DNA of 17,504 nt from RGIG8748 sp045545635. GTDB lineage: Bacteria; Bacillota; Clostridia; UMGS1810. A program made the translations under genes and the position numbers. Each line of letters opens with the position of its first letter. The first letter of the stretch is position 1. Location of the stretch: contig JAZQBI010000238.1 of assembly GCA_045545635.1 (NCBI GenBank), forward strand, positions 1-17,504, given 5' to 3'. Below are positions 7,075 through 14,934 of the stretch, piece by piece. Under the pieces are notes generated by a model, which was given only the letters and a program-made list of their open reading frames with translations, was not told where the DNA came from and ran no database searches.

Positions 7075-8560
7075 ACTTATGAGGAATAGGTACTTCCAGT
7101 AGTATTCTTAGTGTTTTGGTATTTCCGTTTTTACCATCGGCTATTTCGTATTCAACGTTTTTCCCAAAAGATTTCTGAAGCATAAAGGGAATGTCAAGGC
7201 TATTGCAAACCATTTCCATTATGTCTCCCCTTATTGCCTTTCCCTTAGCTTCCACATCAAGGTCTTCCATCATACCAAGCTCCTTGGCAACCTCTGTGTA
7301 TCCGTAAGGAAAACCTCCTTTTTGTTCTGCCTTTGGCGTATATCCGATTGCAGCAACTATCATCTTCATAGCTTCCTCGTAGGAAACAACAGCATCCGGA
7401 TCAAATTTGTTACCGCCTCTGCCGGATATGAAACCGGCTTTTCTGGCTGCTTTTATGTACTCTTTTGCCCAGTGCTTGTCAGGAACATCATCAAAATCCA
7501 TTTCATCCGGAAGCTCTTTTTTGCCTGCATCTATACCAAGCATATTGCATATTACAACTGCAAACTCCGCTCTTGTTATGTATTTATCTTCGTTGAGATT
7601 GCCGTTTTCGTCACCTTTGAAAACACCGTAGTCTTTAACTTCCTTTATTTTTCTTTTCCTTTTATCCTCAGGATTTTTGGAGTCTTTTTTATCTTCTTCT
7701 ATCTCCTCTTCCCTCGCATCTTCTCTGCAATCTTCATTTTCGCAATCCGGCTTGTCGCAATCACAGTCATCCTCACGGGCATCTTCCCGGCAATCCTCGT
7801 TTTCACAATCCGGCTTATCACAGTCGCAGTCGTCATCCTCTTTTTTCTGTTCTTTTTTACTTACTTTATCCTTAGAGGAAGTCTGTACATCTCCATTTTC
7901 ATCACGGTATGTAACTTCCTTTTTATCTTCTCTTTGCTCTTTGAGGTAGTCGGCATAAGCCTCTGCCTCTTTTTTGATTAACTCTGCAAAGTCTTTTTCT
8001 GCATAAGCTTTGCCAAATTCTATCTCCAGCTCCTGTACATTGGTTACATTGTATTTGCTGTCATCAAACTTGTCATACACAATAATGTAGTTATCCTTAT
8101 CGGTGCCTACATAGTATGCTAAAAATGCTAACCTTCCGCCAAAGCACATATTTACAACGGTTTCGGCATTCTCAGGTATATCCTCCAAGGCATTGTCTGT
8201 ATATAACAAATTGAGCTTGCCATTAAAGGTGAAATTTTTTCCCAGAGCATTTAACCCTTTATGGTTAAAATCAGCTGCATAAATATCCTCGGTTTCTGCA
8301 TCGGGAATATATACAAACATATAGCTTATGCTGTCCTTAAATGAATTGTTTTTTATGTAAGTCGGGTCAATCCAGTACAAAAATTCCGCTTTTGATGTAT
8401 CCGGATTTCCGCCATCCTCCAGAATAGCTTCGGCAGTGGCAGCCACTTCCTTTTCATATAGCTTGGATGTGTTTTGCAAAATGTCATTGCCGTCATTTGC
8501 AAAGGCAACCATGGAAATCAGCATAGTAAGTGCCAAAAACAGTGAAATGATTTTCTTCAT
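7073..8560 (-). CDS. Secreted SLH-domain protein with two Cys/Asp-rich repeats
   Basis: This is a probable cell-surface protein of unknown function. Residues 1-21 form a signal peptide (KK, hydrophobic core, AFA before N22). Residues about 22-200 are a domain I do not recognise. Residues 205-242 and 285-306 are charged, probably disordered linkers. Between them lie two identical 21-residue units (243-263, 264-284), each with four Cys in the pattern CDC-x4-C-x4-C and eight acidic residues. Residues about 307-460 contain three SLH repeats; the first has the canonical ITRAE (328-332), the second starts FDDVPDKHWAKEYI and has SYEE instead, and the third has IRGD. SLH domains bind pyruvylated secondary wall polymers, and a CsaB-type enzyme is encoded two genes away. 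The ATG at 8560 follows AAGGGGG. The acidic Cys repeats suggest metal binding or disulfides, which is inference. Confidence 0.85.
   Translation of the reverse strand: MKKIISLFLALTMLISMVAFANDGNDILQNTSKLYEKEVAATAEAILEDGGNPDTSKAEFLYWIDPTYIKNNSFKDSISYMFVYIPDAETEDIYAADFNHKGLNALGKNFTFNGKLNLLYTDNALEDIPENAETVVNMCFGGRLAFLAYYVGTDKDNYIIVYDKFDDSKYNVTNVQELEIEFGKAYAEKDFAELIKKEAEAYADYLKEQREDKKEVTYRDENGDVQTSSKDKVSKKEQKKEDDDCDCDKPDCENEDCREDAREDDCDCDKPDCENEDCREDAREEEIEEDKKDSKNPEDKRKRKIKEVKDYGVFKGDENGNLNEDKYITRAEFAVVICNMLGIDAGKKELPDEMDFDDVPDKHWAKEYIKAARKAGFISGRGGNKFDPDAVVSYEEAMKMIVAAIGYTPKAEQKGGFPYGYTEVAKELGMMEDLDVEAKGKAIRGDIMEMVCNSLDIPFMLQKSFGKNVEYEIADGKNGNTKTLRILLEVPIPHK
7709..7834 (-). repeat. Two tandem 63-bp units encoding identical Cys/Asp-rich 21-mers
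   Basis: Units 7772-7834 (residues 243-263) and 7709-7771 (264-284) encode exactly the same 21 amino acids. Yet 12 of 21 codons differ, 14 base differences in all, every one synonymous; two Arg codons even switch between AGN and CGN families. The duplication is therefore not recent, and the amino acid sequence has apparently been held constant by selection. Confidence 0.9.
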
Positions 8561-8600
8561 AGGTTTTCCCCCTTCAAATTTAGTTGTTTTTGATAGGTTT

Positions 8601-8630
8601 ATTGTAAATCAAACGGAGGCTTTTGGTCAA
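8601..8630 (-). promoter_or_regulatory. Promoter of the SLH-domain gene
   Basis: On the minus strand, -35 TTGACC (8625-8630) and -10 TACAAT (8601-8606) are 18 bp apart, each a 5/6 match to the sigma-A consensus. Transcription would begin near 8594, giving a leader of about 34 bases containing AAGGGGG before the ATG. TTGTAA motifs overlap the -10 and cluster upstream. Confidence 0.65.
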
Positions 8631-8669
8631 TCTGTTGTAATCATTTGTAAGTGTTATGTATTGGTTTTG

Positions 8670-8694
8670 CAAAAAATGAAACATTTTTGTAACA
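8670..8694. repeat. Inverted repeat with CATTTTTGTAACA, shared with 17402-17427
   Basis: CAAAAAATG (8670-8678), a 3-nt spacer and CATTTTTG (8682-8689) form an inverted repeat with one extra A in the left arm, followed by TAACA. The same layout with the identical 13-mer CATTTTTGTAACA occurs at 17402-17427 in another promoter region. It lies about 40 bp upstream of the SLH gene -35 box. Confidence 0.4.
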
Positions 8695-8739
8695 TTTAAC
8701 ATTCAATATATTTTAATAAGTCGATTGTAAAATTTCTCG

Positions 8740-8789
8740 TTTAAAAGCCATTTGGAGACGGCATCTGCCGTCCCCAAATGGCTTTTAAA
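8740..8789. terminator. Long near-perfect hairpin downstream of mutS2
   Basis: Arms 8740-8763 and 8766-8789 are 24 nt each with a single A/C mismatch (8756/8773) and almost no loop. The outer stem has AAAAGCC on the left and GGCTTTT on the right, so a T4 tract forms part of the 3' side on either strand. It lies 25 bp after the mutS2 stop and is the likely end of the six-gene operon. The absence of a longer U-run and the unusual stem length make it atypical; it may instead be a dispersed palindromic element. Confidence 0.55.
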
Positions 8790-8814
8790 CATTTATTTTT
8801 AAATTTTAAGAAGA

Positions 8815-11178
8815 TTATTTAAGCTCCACTACCGTCACTCCTGCATCACCCTCGCCGAACACGCCCAGACGGAAGCTCTTGACATAGGGTCTGCTTCTTA
8901 AAAAGGTGTGTATTCCCTTGCGAAGAAGACCTGTTCCTTTTCCGTGAATGATTCGTACCACACCCACAGAGGACAGAACTGCATCGTCGAGAAATTTATC
9001 TATGAGAATCTCTGCAGAATCCACGGTCTCTCCTCTAACATCAATCTCAGGAGAAAGGCTCATAGTCTTGGACGGAGTATGACCGCCAAAGGGTTTCTTG
9101 ACACTTTCCTTTGGCTTTATTGCAAGGCGGATATCATTTAAGTTAGTCTTAATCTTCATTATACCAACTTTGACAAAAAGATTTCCGCTGCCGTCGGGAA
9201 GCGAACAAACCGTGCCGGTCTGTTTCATGGAGATTATCTCCACATCGTCACCCATACGGACATTTTTTGGTGCTTTTGTATTTTCCTTGGGTTTGTTTTT
9301 AATCTTCTTGTGCTTTGCCGCCTCGGTCTCCGAAGATTCGGCAAGGCTCTTTTTGAGTTTTGCGATTTCCGCCTGAGCCTTCTTTGTATCGCCCATTTGC
9401 CTCAGCTTGTTTATTTCGGAATTTGTATCGTCAAGAGCACGCTGAGCACTTTCGATAATTTCGTTTGCCTGAGACAGTGCCCTCTCTATGATACGTTCTG
9501 CCTTATCGTCAACACTCTTTTTCTTGCTTTCTGTATCTTCACGAAGCTTTCGGGCTTCTTCCTCGTAGCGTTTTGCCCTTTCCTTATCCTCGATGGCTTC
9601 CCTCTTTGTCCTTTCAAGCTCCGAGAGAACATCCTCAAACTTGAGCTGTTCCCCTGCAATAAAGGTCTTTGCCCTGTCTATTATATCCTCTGTAAGTCCA
9701 AGCCTTTTGGAAATGGCAAAGGCATTACTCTTTCCCGGAACTCCAATAAGTAGCTTATATGTGGGTGCCAGAGTATCCACATCAAATTCGCAGGAGCCGT
9801 TTTCCACTCTATCCGTAGACAGTGCATAGGATTTAAGCTCGCTGTAGTGAGTGGTTGCCGCTGTTTTTGCACCACGGTGGCGTACCTCCTCCAGTATGCT
9901 CATGGCAAGAGATGCACCCTCAACGGGATCTGTACCTGCACCAAGCTCATCAAAAAGGCACAGGGAGCTATCGTCTGCGTGCTTTAGTATTTCAACTATA
10001 TTTACCATATGGGAAGAAAAGGTACTAAGGGACTGCTCAATACTCTGCTCGTCACCGATATCTGCAAAAATATTTCTGAACACCGCAACCACAGAACCCT
10101 CTCTGGCAGGAATATGGAATCCCGTCTGTGCCATAAGGGTAATGGTTCCCAGTGTTTTCAGAACTGCCGTCTTACCGCCTGTATTGGGACCTGTAACAAC
10201 AAGTGTATCAAACTTTGTACCAAGCTCAACATCTACGGGAACAACCTTTTTTGCATCTATAAGAAGATGTCTTGCTTTTATCAGACGGATTTCCCCTTTG
10301 TCGCTAAGTATGGGACGGTAGCAGTCATATCGAAGAGAAAAATGTGCTCTTGCAAATATGAAATCCAGCTCTGCAGCCACGTCAAAGCACATATCAATAA
10401 CGGGAGCATCCTCTGCAATATCATTGGAAAGCTCAGTTAGTATGCGAACGATTTCGTCTCTTTCCGCATCTGTGAGGGTTCGGATTTCGTTGTTTGCCTC
10501 CACCACACTCATAGGTTCAATAAATAAAGTTGCTCCTGTTGCGGACGTATCGTGCACAATACCTTTTATATCCCCCTTGTGCTCAGCCTTTACGGGAACA
10601 ACATATCGGTTGTCTCTCATGGTTATTATCTGCTCCTGGAGGCATCTTGCATATGCGGGAGAAGATATGATGCTTCTTAGTGTGTCACGGATTTTGTCAT
10701 TGGCTATGCGGATTTTCCGCCTTATGTCCGCAAGAAGCGGAGAGGCGTTATCAAAAAGATTATCCTTGTCGGCAATTGAGGCAAAAATCTTCTTTTCCAG
10801 CTCACGGTTGGATGTGAGTGCCTCAAAATGCTCCGCCAGTGACGGACAGGGAGAATCCTCCGGGTAGTCCTTTAGTCTGCGGTAGGTTTCCAGCGCTTTT
10901 CCCACAGAGAGGATTTCCTCCATAGAAAGCACACCGCCCCTTACTGCCCTTTTTGTGTGAGGGCGGATATCCTGTGATACCATAAAGGGTGGTGTCCCTT
11001 TTTTTGTAATGAGGTTTATGGCATCTGCCGTCTCCTCCTGAAGTCGGTTGACTTTCTTTATGTTATCGCACACGGGACCTTTCAGAATTTTTTCTCTGGT
11101 GATATCCGTTACCGCATGCTTTGATGCCATTTCCAATATTTTATAATAGTCAAGAGTCTTAAATACCCGTTTGTTCAT
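8815..11178 (-). CDS. mutS2: MutS2, Smr-domain MutS paralogue
   Basis: MutS2 proteins are ABC-type ATPases that in different bacteria suppress homologous recombination or rescue collided ribosomes; they lack the MutS mismatch-recognition domain. This 787-residue protein is of typical length. It has MutS core and lever regions (about 1-300), Walker A GPNTGGKT (330-337), Walker B LCLFDE (406-411) with DELGAGTDP, a long coiled coil (about 505-640), a KOW-like stretch (about 638-685), and a C-terminal Smr domain (711-787) with IDVRG (712-716) and HGKGTG (745-750). ATG 11178 follows AAGGA about nine bases upstream. It is the last gene of the operon, 18 bp after the csaB fusion. All key motifs are present. 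Confidence 0.96.
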   Translation of the reverse strand: MNKRVFKTLDYYKILEMASKHAVTDITREKILKGPVCDNIKKVNRLQEETADAINLITKKGTPPFMVSQDIRPHTKRAVRGGVLSMEEILSVGKALETYRRLKDYPEDSPCPSLAEHFEALTSNRELEKKIFASIADKDNLFDNASPLLADIRRKIRIANDKIRDTLRSIISSPAYARCLQEQIITMRDNRYVVPVKAEHKGDIKGIVHDTSATGATLFIEPMSVVEANNEIRTLTDAERDEIVRILTELSNDIAEDAPVIDMCFDVAAELDFIFARAHFSLRYDCYRPILSDKGEIRLIKARHLLIDAKKVVPVDVELGTKFDTLVVTGPNTGGKTAVLKTLGTITLMAQTGFHIPAREGSVVAVFRNIFADIGDEQSIEQSLSTFSSHMVNIVEILKHADDSSLCLFDELGAGTDPVEGASLAMSILEEVRHRGAKTAATTHYSELKSYALSTDRVENGSCEFDVDTLAPTYKLLIGVPGKSNAFAISKRLGLTEDIIDRAKTFIAGEQLKFEDVLSELERTKREAIEDKERAKRYEEEARKLREDTESKKKSVDDKAERIIERALSQANEIIESAQRALDDTNSEINKLRQMGDTKKAQAEIAKLKKSLAESSETEAAKHKKIKNKPKENTKAPKNVRMGDDVEIISMKQTGTVCSLPDGSGNLFVKVGIMKIKTNLNDIRLAIKPKESVKKPFGGHTPSKTMSLSPEIDVRGETVDSAEILIDKFLDDAVLSSVGVVRIIHGKGTGLLRKGIHTFLRSRPYVKSFRLGVFGEGDAGVTVVELK

Positions 11179-11196
11179 AGTTACTGTTCCTTGTCA

Positions 11197-13404
11197 TTAT
11201 TTGAGAAGTCCGGAGGCAATCACAGCATTCTGCTTGGATTTTTCTTTTCTTTCTTCTGCCTTTTCGCTTATCAGCTTGCGAAGTTTGTCTCCGTCTTGCA
11301 GGAATTCATCCACTTTTTTGTGGAATTTCATATTACATACATCCTCTGTTTCCATAAAGCTTCCAAGATTCATATCTGAAATATTGTTCTTTACCTTGGG
11401 ATCGTAGCTTAAACCGAGGATGGGTTTGCACATTACTGCACCAAACAGCAGCATGTGAAGTCTCACCGCAACAACGAACTCCGAAAGAGACACAATTCCC
11501 AATATCTCATCTATCGTGATATCTTCATCTATGAAAACGGCTTTTGATTCCATTTCCAAAAGGATATCGCAGGTTATCTTGCGATCCTTGGCATACTGCA
11601 TAGCCACAAAGACGGGAGTGATGCCCTGAGTCTTGACAATATAATCTGCCATAGCGGCAAAGCCTTTTGTAAACCCTTGCGAGTTTGCCTCAAAATATCT
11701 TGCAGACATAATAAAAAACTTTTCCCCAACACCGTATTTATTGAGAAGCTTTTCCCCTTTTTTGCTATCGGTTATTTGCAACGAAAAAGCGGGATCCCCC
11801 GTAAGATATATGTCGGGCTTTGTTATATTCATATTTTTTATATATTCATAGCTTGCCTTGTCTCGGAGAGTTATTACATCAATGCTGTCAAGTACCTCTG
11901 CGCTTCTTTTTTCGTTCTTCTTTTTAATTATGGGACCTATTCCGTTGGCATAGAGCATAACCTTGAGACCTTTGTTTTTTGCCGCACGCAGACATCCCAG
12001 ATAGTACATAAGAGATCTTGTGCTGGTAACATCCTGAATAAGGCTTCCGCCGCCGGCAATCATAAGCTTTGCAGAACTTATGGCACGAAGAACTGCAAAA
12101 ATATTAAACCGGTTTATGCTCCTGACACCAAAATCGGCAGCGGTTTCCTTTGGCTTTTTGGAAAGCACAATAGGCGAAAAATCCGGATCCTGCTCCCTCA
12201 TATCATTGACAATGGCATAGAGAAGAGCATCGTCACCACGGTTTCCGTAGCCGTAGTAACCTACCATAACTGCATTGTGCTTGTGGTCTCTCACGGCATC
12301 CACATACATTTTTTCGTTATCATCTGCCATTTTTTCCACACTGTAATACTTCTTGACAACGCTCTCTCCAAAATCTGAATTCCTCCGAATCAGATTTTCG
12401 TCTCCTGCAAGGAGTTTTATTACATCATCGGTAAGAATTTCATTATCAATCTGTGCACATCCCCGGCAAGTAAAGTTGGAGTCTATTGCAACACCTAAGT
12501 TTTCCTCGGTTAGTATTCCGATATATCCTGCCTGACCTGCAATTACACAGGGCTTGCCCATGCTCATAGGCTCAAGAATAGCACGGCTTACACCAAGACA
12601 AACACTTGCTGCTGCGTGAATTTCGTTAATATCCGTTCTCTGACCGGTGAGGATAACAGCCCTTCTGCCCAGACGATGATTAATTCCGTCTGCCATGTCG
12701 CTTATTTTGTCAAAAGATGTTCCGCCTCCTACAATAATAAATTCAACACCGGGAACAGCCTTGTCAATTTTGTCCATACAGGACAAAACTCCGTAGCAGG
12801 GTGCACATACATCATCCTCCAGACGGCTTACATACACAATCCTTTTTGCCTTGGGATTTAGTCCGAATTCTTTTATTATCTTGTCGGGAGATATGTTTTT
12901 ATTAAATTTTGATGAGTCTATACCGTTAATTCCCATATAGATATTATGCTCATTTACGCCATAATTATCTATGAGATACTTTTTTAAATCCTCACTTACT
13001 GCAAGGGTTTTTTCTCCCCAACTGGAAAGTGTACGAACCACAAAGGAGGTATCAAATGCACCGTGGGCAGAGGTAACATATACAAAACTTTTGCCAAGAC
13101 TGCGGTGTACCATTCCGGAAATAAAACTGGGTATGCGGGCATGGGAATGAAGAATGTCCGGTTTCTCCTTGAGAACAATCTTTTTCAGCATTCCTATGGA
13201 TTTAACTATGTTTGTATAGTTTCGTTCCTTGACGGGCATAGTGTAATGTCTGATACCGAAGCTCTCGATCTCTTCCTGATACACCCCACCGCCGGAAACC
13301 AGTATAATGTCGTGACCTCGTCTTTTAAGCTCCTTGGAAAGCTCAACAACATGAGTCTCCGCTCCGCCGATATCAAGGCCTGCAAGCGCCATCATTATTT
13401 TCAT
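11197..13404 (-). CDS. csaB: Fused GT4-like glycosyltransferase and CsaB polysaccharide pyruvyltransferase
   Basis: The N-terminal half (about 1-370) resembles family 4 glycosyltransferases: LDIGGAETHV (10-19), HSHARIPSF (86-94), RLGRRAVILTGQRTDINE (244-261), and GVSRAILEPMSMGKP (271-285) in the donor-site acidic position. The C-terminal half (about 378-715) is a CsaB-type pyruvyltransferase: VGYYGYGNRGDDALLYA (381-397), AGGGSLIQD (450-458), NGIGPI (487-492), and RLHMLLFGA (648-656). CsaB transfers pyruvate from phosphoenolpyruvate to the secondary cell-wall polymer, creating the ligand of SLH domains; a GT attached to it could make the sugar linkage that is then pyruvylated (inference). The usual donor-phosphate Lys after the VSRL segment is not evident (RLEDDVCAPC, 194-203). 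ATG 13404 follows AAGGAG, which overlaps the last codons of the upstream gene 4 bp away. CsaB is commonly a separate protein of about 360 residues. Confidence 0.88.
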   Translation of the reverse strand: MKIMMALAGLDIGGAETHVVELSKELKRRGHDIILVSGGGVYQEEIESFGIRHYTMPVKERNYTNIVKSIGMLKKIVLKEKPDILHSHARIPSFISGMVHRSLGKSFVYVTSAHGAFDTSFVVRTLSSWGEKTLAVSEDLKKYLIDNYGVNEHNIYMGINGIDSSKFNKNISPDKIIKEFGLNPKAKRIVYVSRLEDDVCAPCYGVLSCMDKIDKAVPGVEFIIVGGGTSFDKISDMADGINHRLGRRAVILTGQRTDINEIHAAASVCLGVSRAILEPMSMGKPCVIAGQAGYIGILTEENLGVAIDSNFTCRGCAQIDNEILTDDVIKLLAGDENLIRRNSDFGESVVKKYYSVEKMADDNEKMYVDAVRDHKHNAVMVGYYGYGNRGDDALLYAIVNDMREQDPDFSPIVLSKKPKETAADFGVRSINRFNIFAVLRAISSAKLMIAGGGSLIQDVTSTRSLMYYLGCLRAAKNKGLKVMLYANGIGPIIKKKNEKRSAEVLDSIDVITLRDKASYEYIKNMNITKPDIYLTGDPAFSLQITDSKKGEKLLNKYGVGEKFFIMSARYFEANSQGFTKGFAAMADYIVKTQGITPVFVAMQYAKDRKITCDILLEMESKAVFIDEDITIDEILGIVSLSEFVVAVRLHMLLFGAVMCKPILGLSYDPKVKNNISDMNLGSFMETEDVCNMKFHKKVDEFLQDGDKLRKLISEKAEERKEKSKQNAVIASGLLK

Positions 13405-13408
13405 ATCT

Positions 13409-14374
13409 TTATCTCCTTTTGGTTATGCCGCTTAATTGCTTATTAAATGGTACATCCTCTACAACAAATGTTCTGCCGTTTAAATAGCCAAGATGGTTTT
13501 CGTCCTTAAAATCAAATATGAGCTTGTAGGAATAAAGTGCCTGTGTTTTCATGCCCACCTTATCATTGAACTCATTCGTTCCGTACTTGCCGTCTCCCGC
13601 AAGGGGATGGCCTATGGATGCAAAATGGGCTCTTATCTGGTGGGTTCTTCCTGTAATAAGCTCAACCTCCACAAGACTTGTGAGGGGATTTTCCTTGAGC
13701 ACTCTGTACTTTGTGATTATATTTTTGCTGCCCTTTACAGGGGATGAATGTATGTACACCCTGTTCTGGTCGGTATTTTTTACAAGATAACCGGTAAGGG
13801 TATCTTCTTTTTTCTTTAGTTTGCCCTGTACGAGGCAAAGATAGAACTTTTTTATCTCTCTGTTTTTTATTTTTTCGTTAATAACTTTGAGGGTAAGGGC
13901 ATTTTTTGCACCTATAACAATTCCGCCGGTGTTTCTGTCTATTCTGTTGCACAGGGACGGAACAAAGGAATTCTCCTTTGTATGGTCATACTCACCCTTT
14001 TGATACAGATATGCTTTCATACGGTTCAAAAGAGTGTTTACCTTTTCGTCATCATCATCGTGAACAATTATTCCGGGCTTTTTGTCCATAAGTATGATGT
14101 TCTCGTCCTCGTAGACTACGCAAACCTCCGGCTGTGCTTTAAGAAAGGATGTCCGCTCATCGGGAACTTCAAAAAATTCGTCGTTTATATAGAGGTCAAT
14201 TACATCCCCTGCTTTAAGGATATAGTCTATATCGCATTTTTTGCCGTTTACCTTTATTCTCTTTTTCCGTATGCCCTTGTACATAAGGCTTTTTGGCATA
14301 GTCTTGAAATACTTTGTCAAAAACTTGTCAAGCCTCTGCATAGAGTCGTTTTCGTTAACAGTTACTGTTCTCAT
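13409..14374 (-). CDS. RluA-family 23S rRNA/tRNA pseudouridine synthase with S4 domain
   Basis: The enzyme isomerises uridine to pseudouridine in structured RNA. The 321 residues show an N-terminal S4 RNA-binding domain (about 14-65) and the catalytic domain with NRIDRNTGG (143-151), where D146 is the catalytic aspartate, KFYLCLVQG (176-184), and GRTHQIRAH (242-250). The catalytic motif has N and I in place of the common H and L (HRLD), a variant I associate with Firmicute RluA members. I prefer ATG 14374, with GGG about ten bases upstream, over an in-frame TTG at 14395 that lacks a ribosome binding site. This start overlaps the preceding gene by 20 bp, suggesting coupled translation. The exact target (RluC-, RluD- or other type) cannot be told. 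Confidence 0.9.
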   Translation of the reverse strand: MRTVTVNENDSMQRLDKFLTKYFKTMPKSLMYKGIRKKRIKVNGKKCDIDYILKAGDVIDLYINDEFFEVPDERTSFLKAQPEVCVVYEDENIILMDKKPGIIVHDDDDEKVNTLLNRMKAYLYQKGEYDHTKENSFVPSLCNRIDRNTGGIVIGAKNALTLKVINEKIKNREIKKFYLCLVQGKLKKKEDTLTGYLVKNTDQNRVYIHSSPVKGSKNIITKYRVLKENPLTSLVEVELITGRTHQIRAHFASIGHPLAGDGKYGTNEFNDKVGMKTQALYSYKLIFDFKDENHLGYLNGRTFVVEDVPFNKQLSGITKRR

Positions 14375-14921
14375 AGCTAAAATACCCGTTTGCAAATTGT
14401 TCCGATGTTTCTTCGCTTAAATTCATATATCCCACTGTAGCAATTACCATTCCTGCCCTGTTTGATGCACCGTAGCCGACAGATATTATTTCCATATCCG
14501 GTCTTATGCCGCTGTCATTGGCAATAGATGAAAGAAAAAGTGCATCCTCTTTGTCCGGGCAGGATTGATTGTCATATGCAGGAACAAGTTCTATTCCCGC
14601 CCTCTCAAATATGGAGATAACCTCTCCGTCGGCACCGTCACAAAGGGGCAGAGCCGATGTTATGACATATTCTATACCAAGATTCTCTATTGCCATCTCT
14701 GTTATTTTTTTTGTGGCAGAAAAACTGTCCTCGCAGAAAACCTCCACCATTTTGCAATCCAGATGGTTTCTTGTTACGTCTTTTTTGTTAACGGTGATAC
14801 CGGAATACTCATCCTCAAGAGAAAGTGCAATAGCATCAGTGTCTGCTCCTGCATCTGTCAAAGCTCCCAGAAGCATAGCTGCATCAAAGCCAAAACTGCA
14901 GTCTATATACAGTATTTTCAT
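14355..14921 (-). CDS. Short LarC-like (DUF111) protein, possibly degenerate
   Basis: The 188-residue protein begins like LarC, the CTP-dependent nickel insertase for the nickel-pincer cofactor: IDCSFGFDAAMLLGALTDAGAD (5-26) aligns with the family's DCFSGISGDMxLGALxDLG start. SALPLCDGAD aligns with its 'S.LPLG.G' segment, and VGYGASNRAG with the 'GYGAG..' segment. LarC proteins are usually about 400 residues or longer. Here the GDM aspartate, the HG..PVPAPAT block and the TPTGAA block are missing or unrecognisable, and the C-terminal domain is absent, although the reading frame is intact. ATG 14921 lies 13 bp after the TPR gene stop. No larA, larB or larE is in the window. It may be a repurposed paralogue; nickel insertion is not supported by the residues seen. 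Confidence 0.6.
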   Translation of the reverse strand: MKILYIDCSFGFDAAMLLGALTDAGADTDAIALSLEDEYSGITVNKKDVTRNHLDCKMVEVFCEDSFSATKKITEMAIENLGIEYVITSALPLCDGADGEVISIFERAGIELVPAYDNQSCPDKEDALFLSSIANDSGIRPDMEIISVGYGASNRAGMVIATVGYMNLSEETSEQFANGYFSYENSNC

Positions 14922-14934
14922 ATTCCCATGCCTC

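Larger units (their letters stand above)
8561..8814. other. Intergenic region between the SLH gene and mutS2
   Basis: This 254-bp AT-rich stretch has no credible gene. It contains the SLH gene promoter (8601-8630), five TTGTAA motifs (starting 8602, 8635, 8645, 8687, 8725), an inverted repeat CAAAAAATG/CATTTTTG (8670-8689), and a long hairpin (8740-8789) downstream of mutS2. Confidence 0.7.

Noticed and set aside
7709..7834. Tandem repeat read as a possible CRISPR or minisatellite
   Set aside because: There are only two units, without spacers, in frame within a coding sequence, and they differ at many synonymous sites.
7322..7981. Rightward hydrophobic open frame opposite the SLH gene
   Set aside because: The Phe/Ile/Val-rich product, which looks like a membrane protein, arises from the complement of acidic and Lys codons of the SLH protein; there is no start signal and no family match.
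14375..14395. Longer start (TTG) for the RluA-family gene
   Set aside because: It adds seven residues without a family counterpart and has no ribosome binding site; ATG 14374 fits better.
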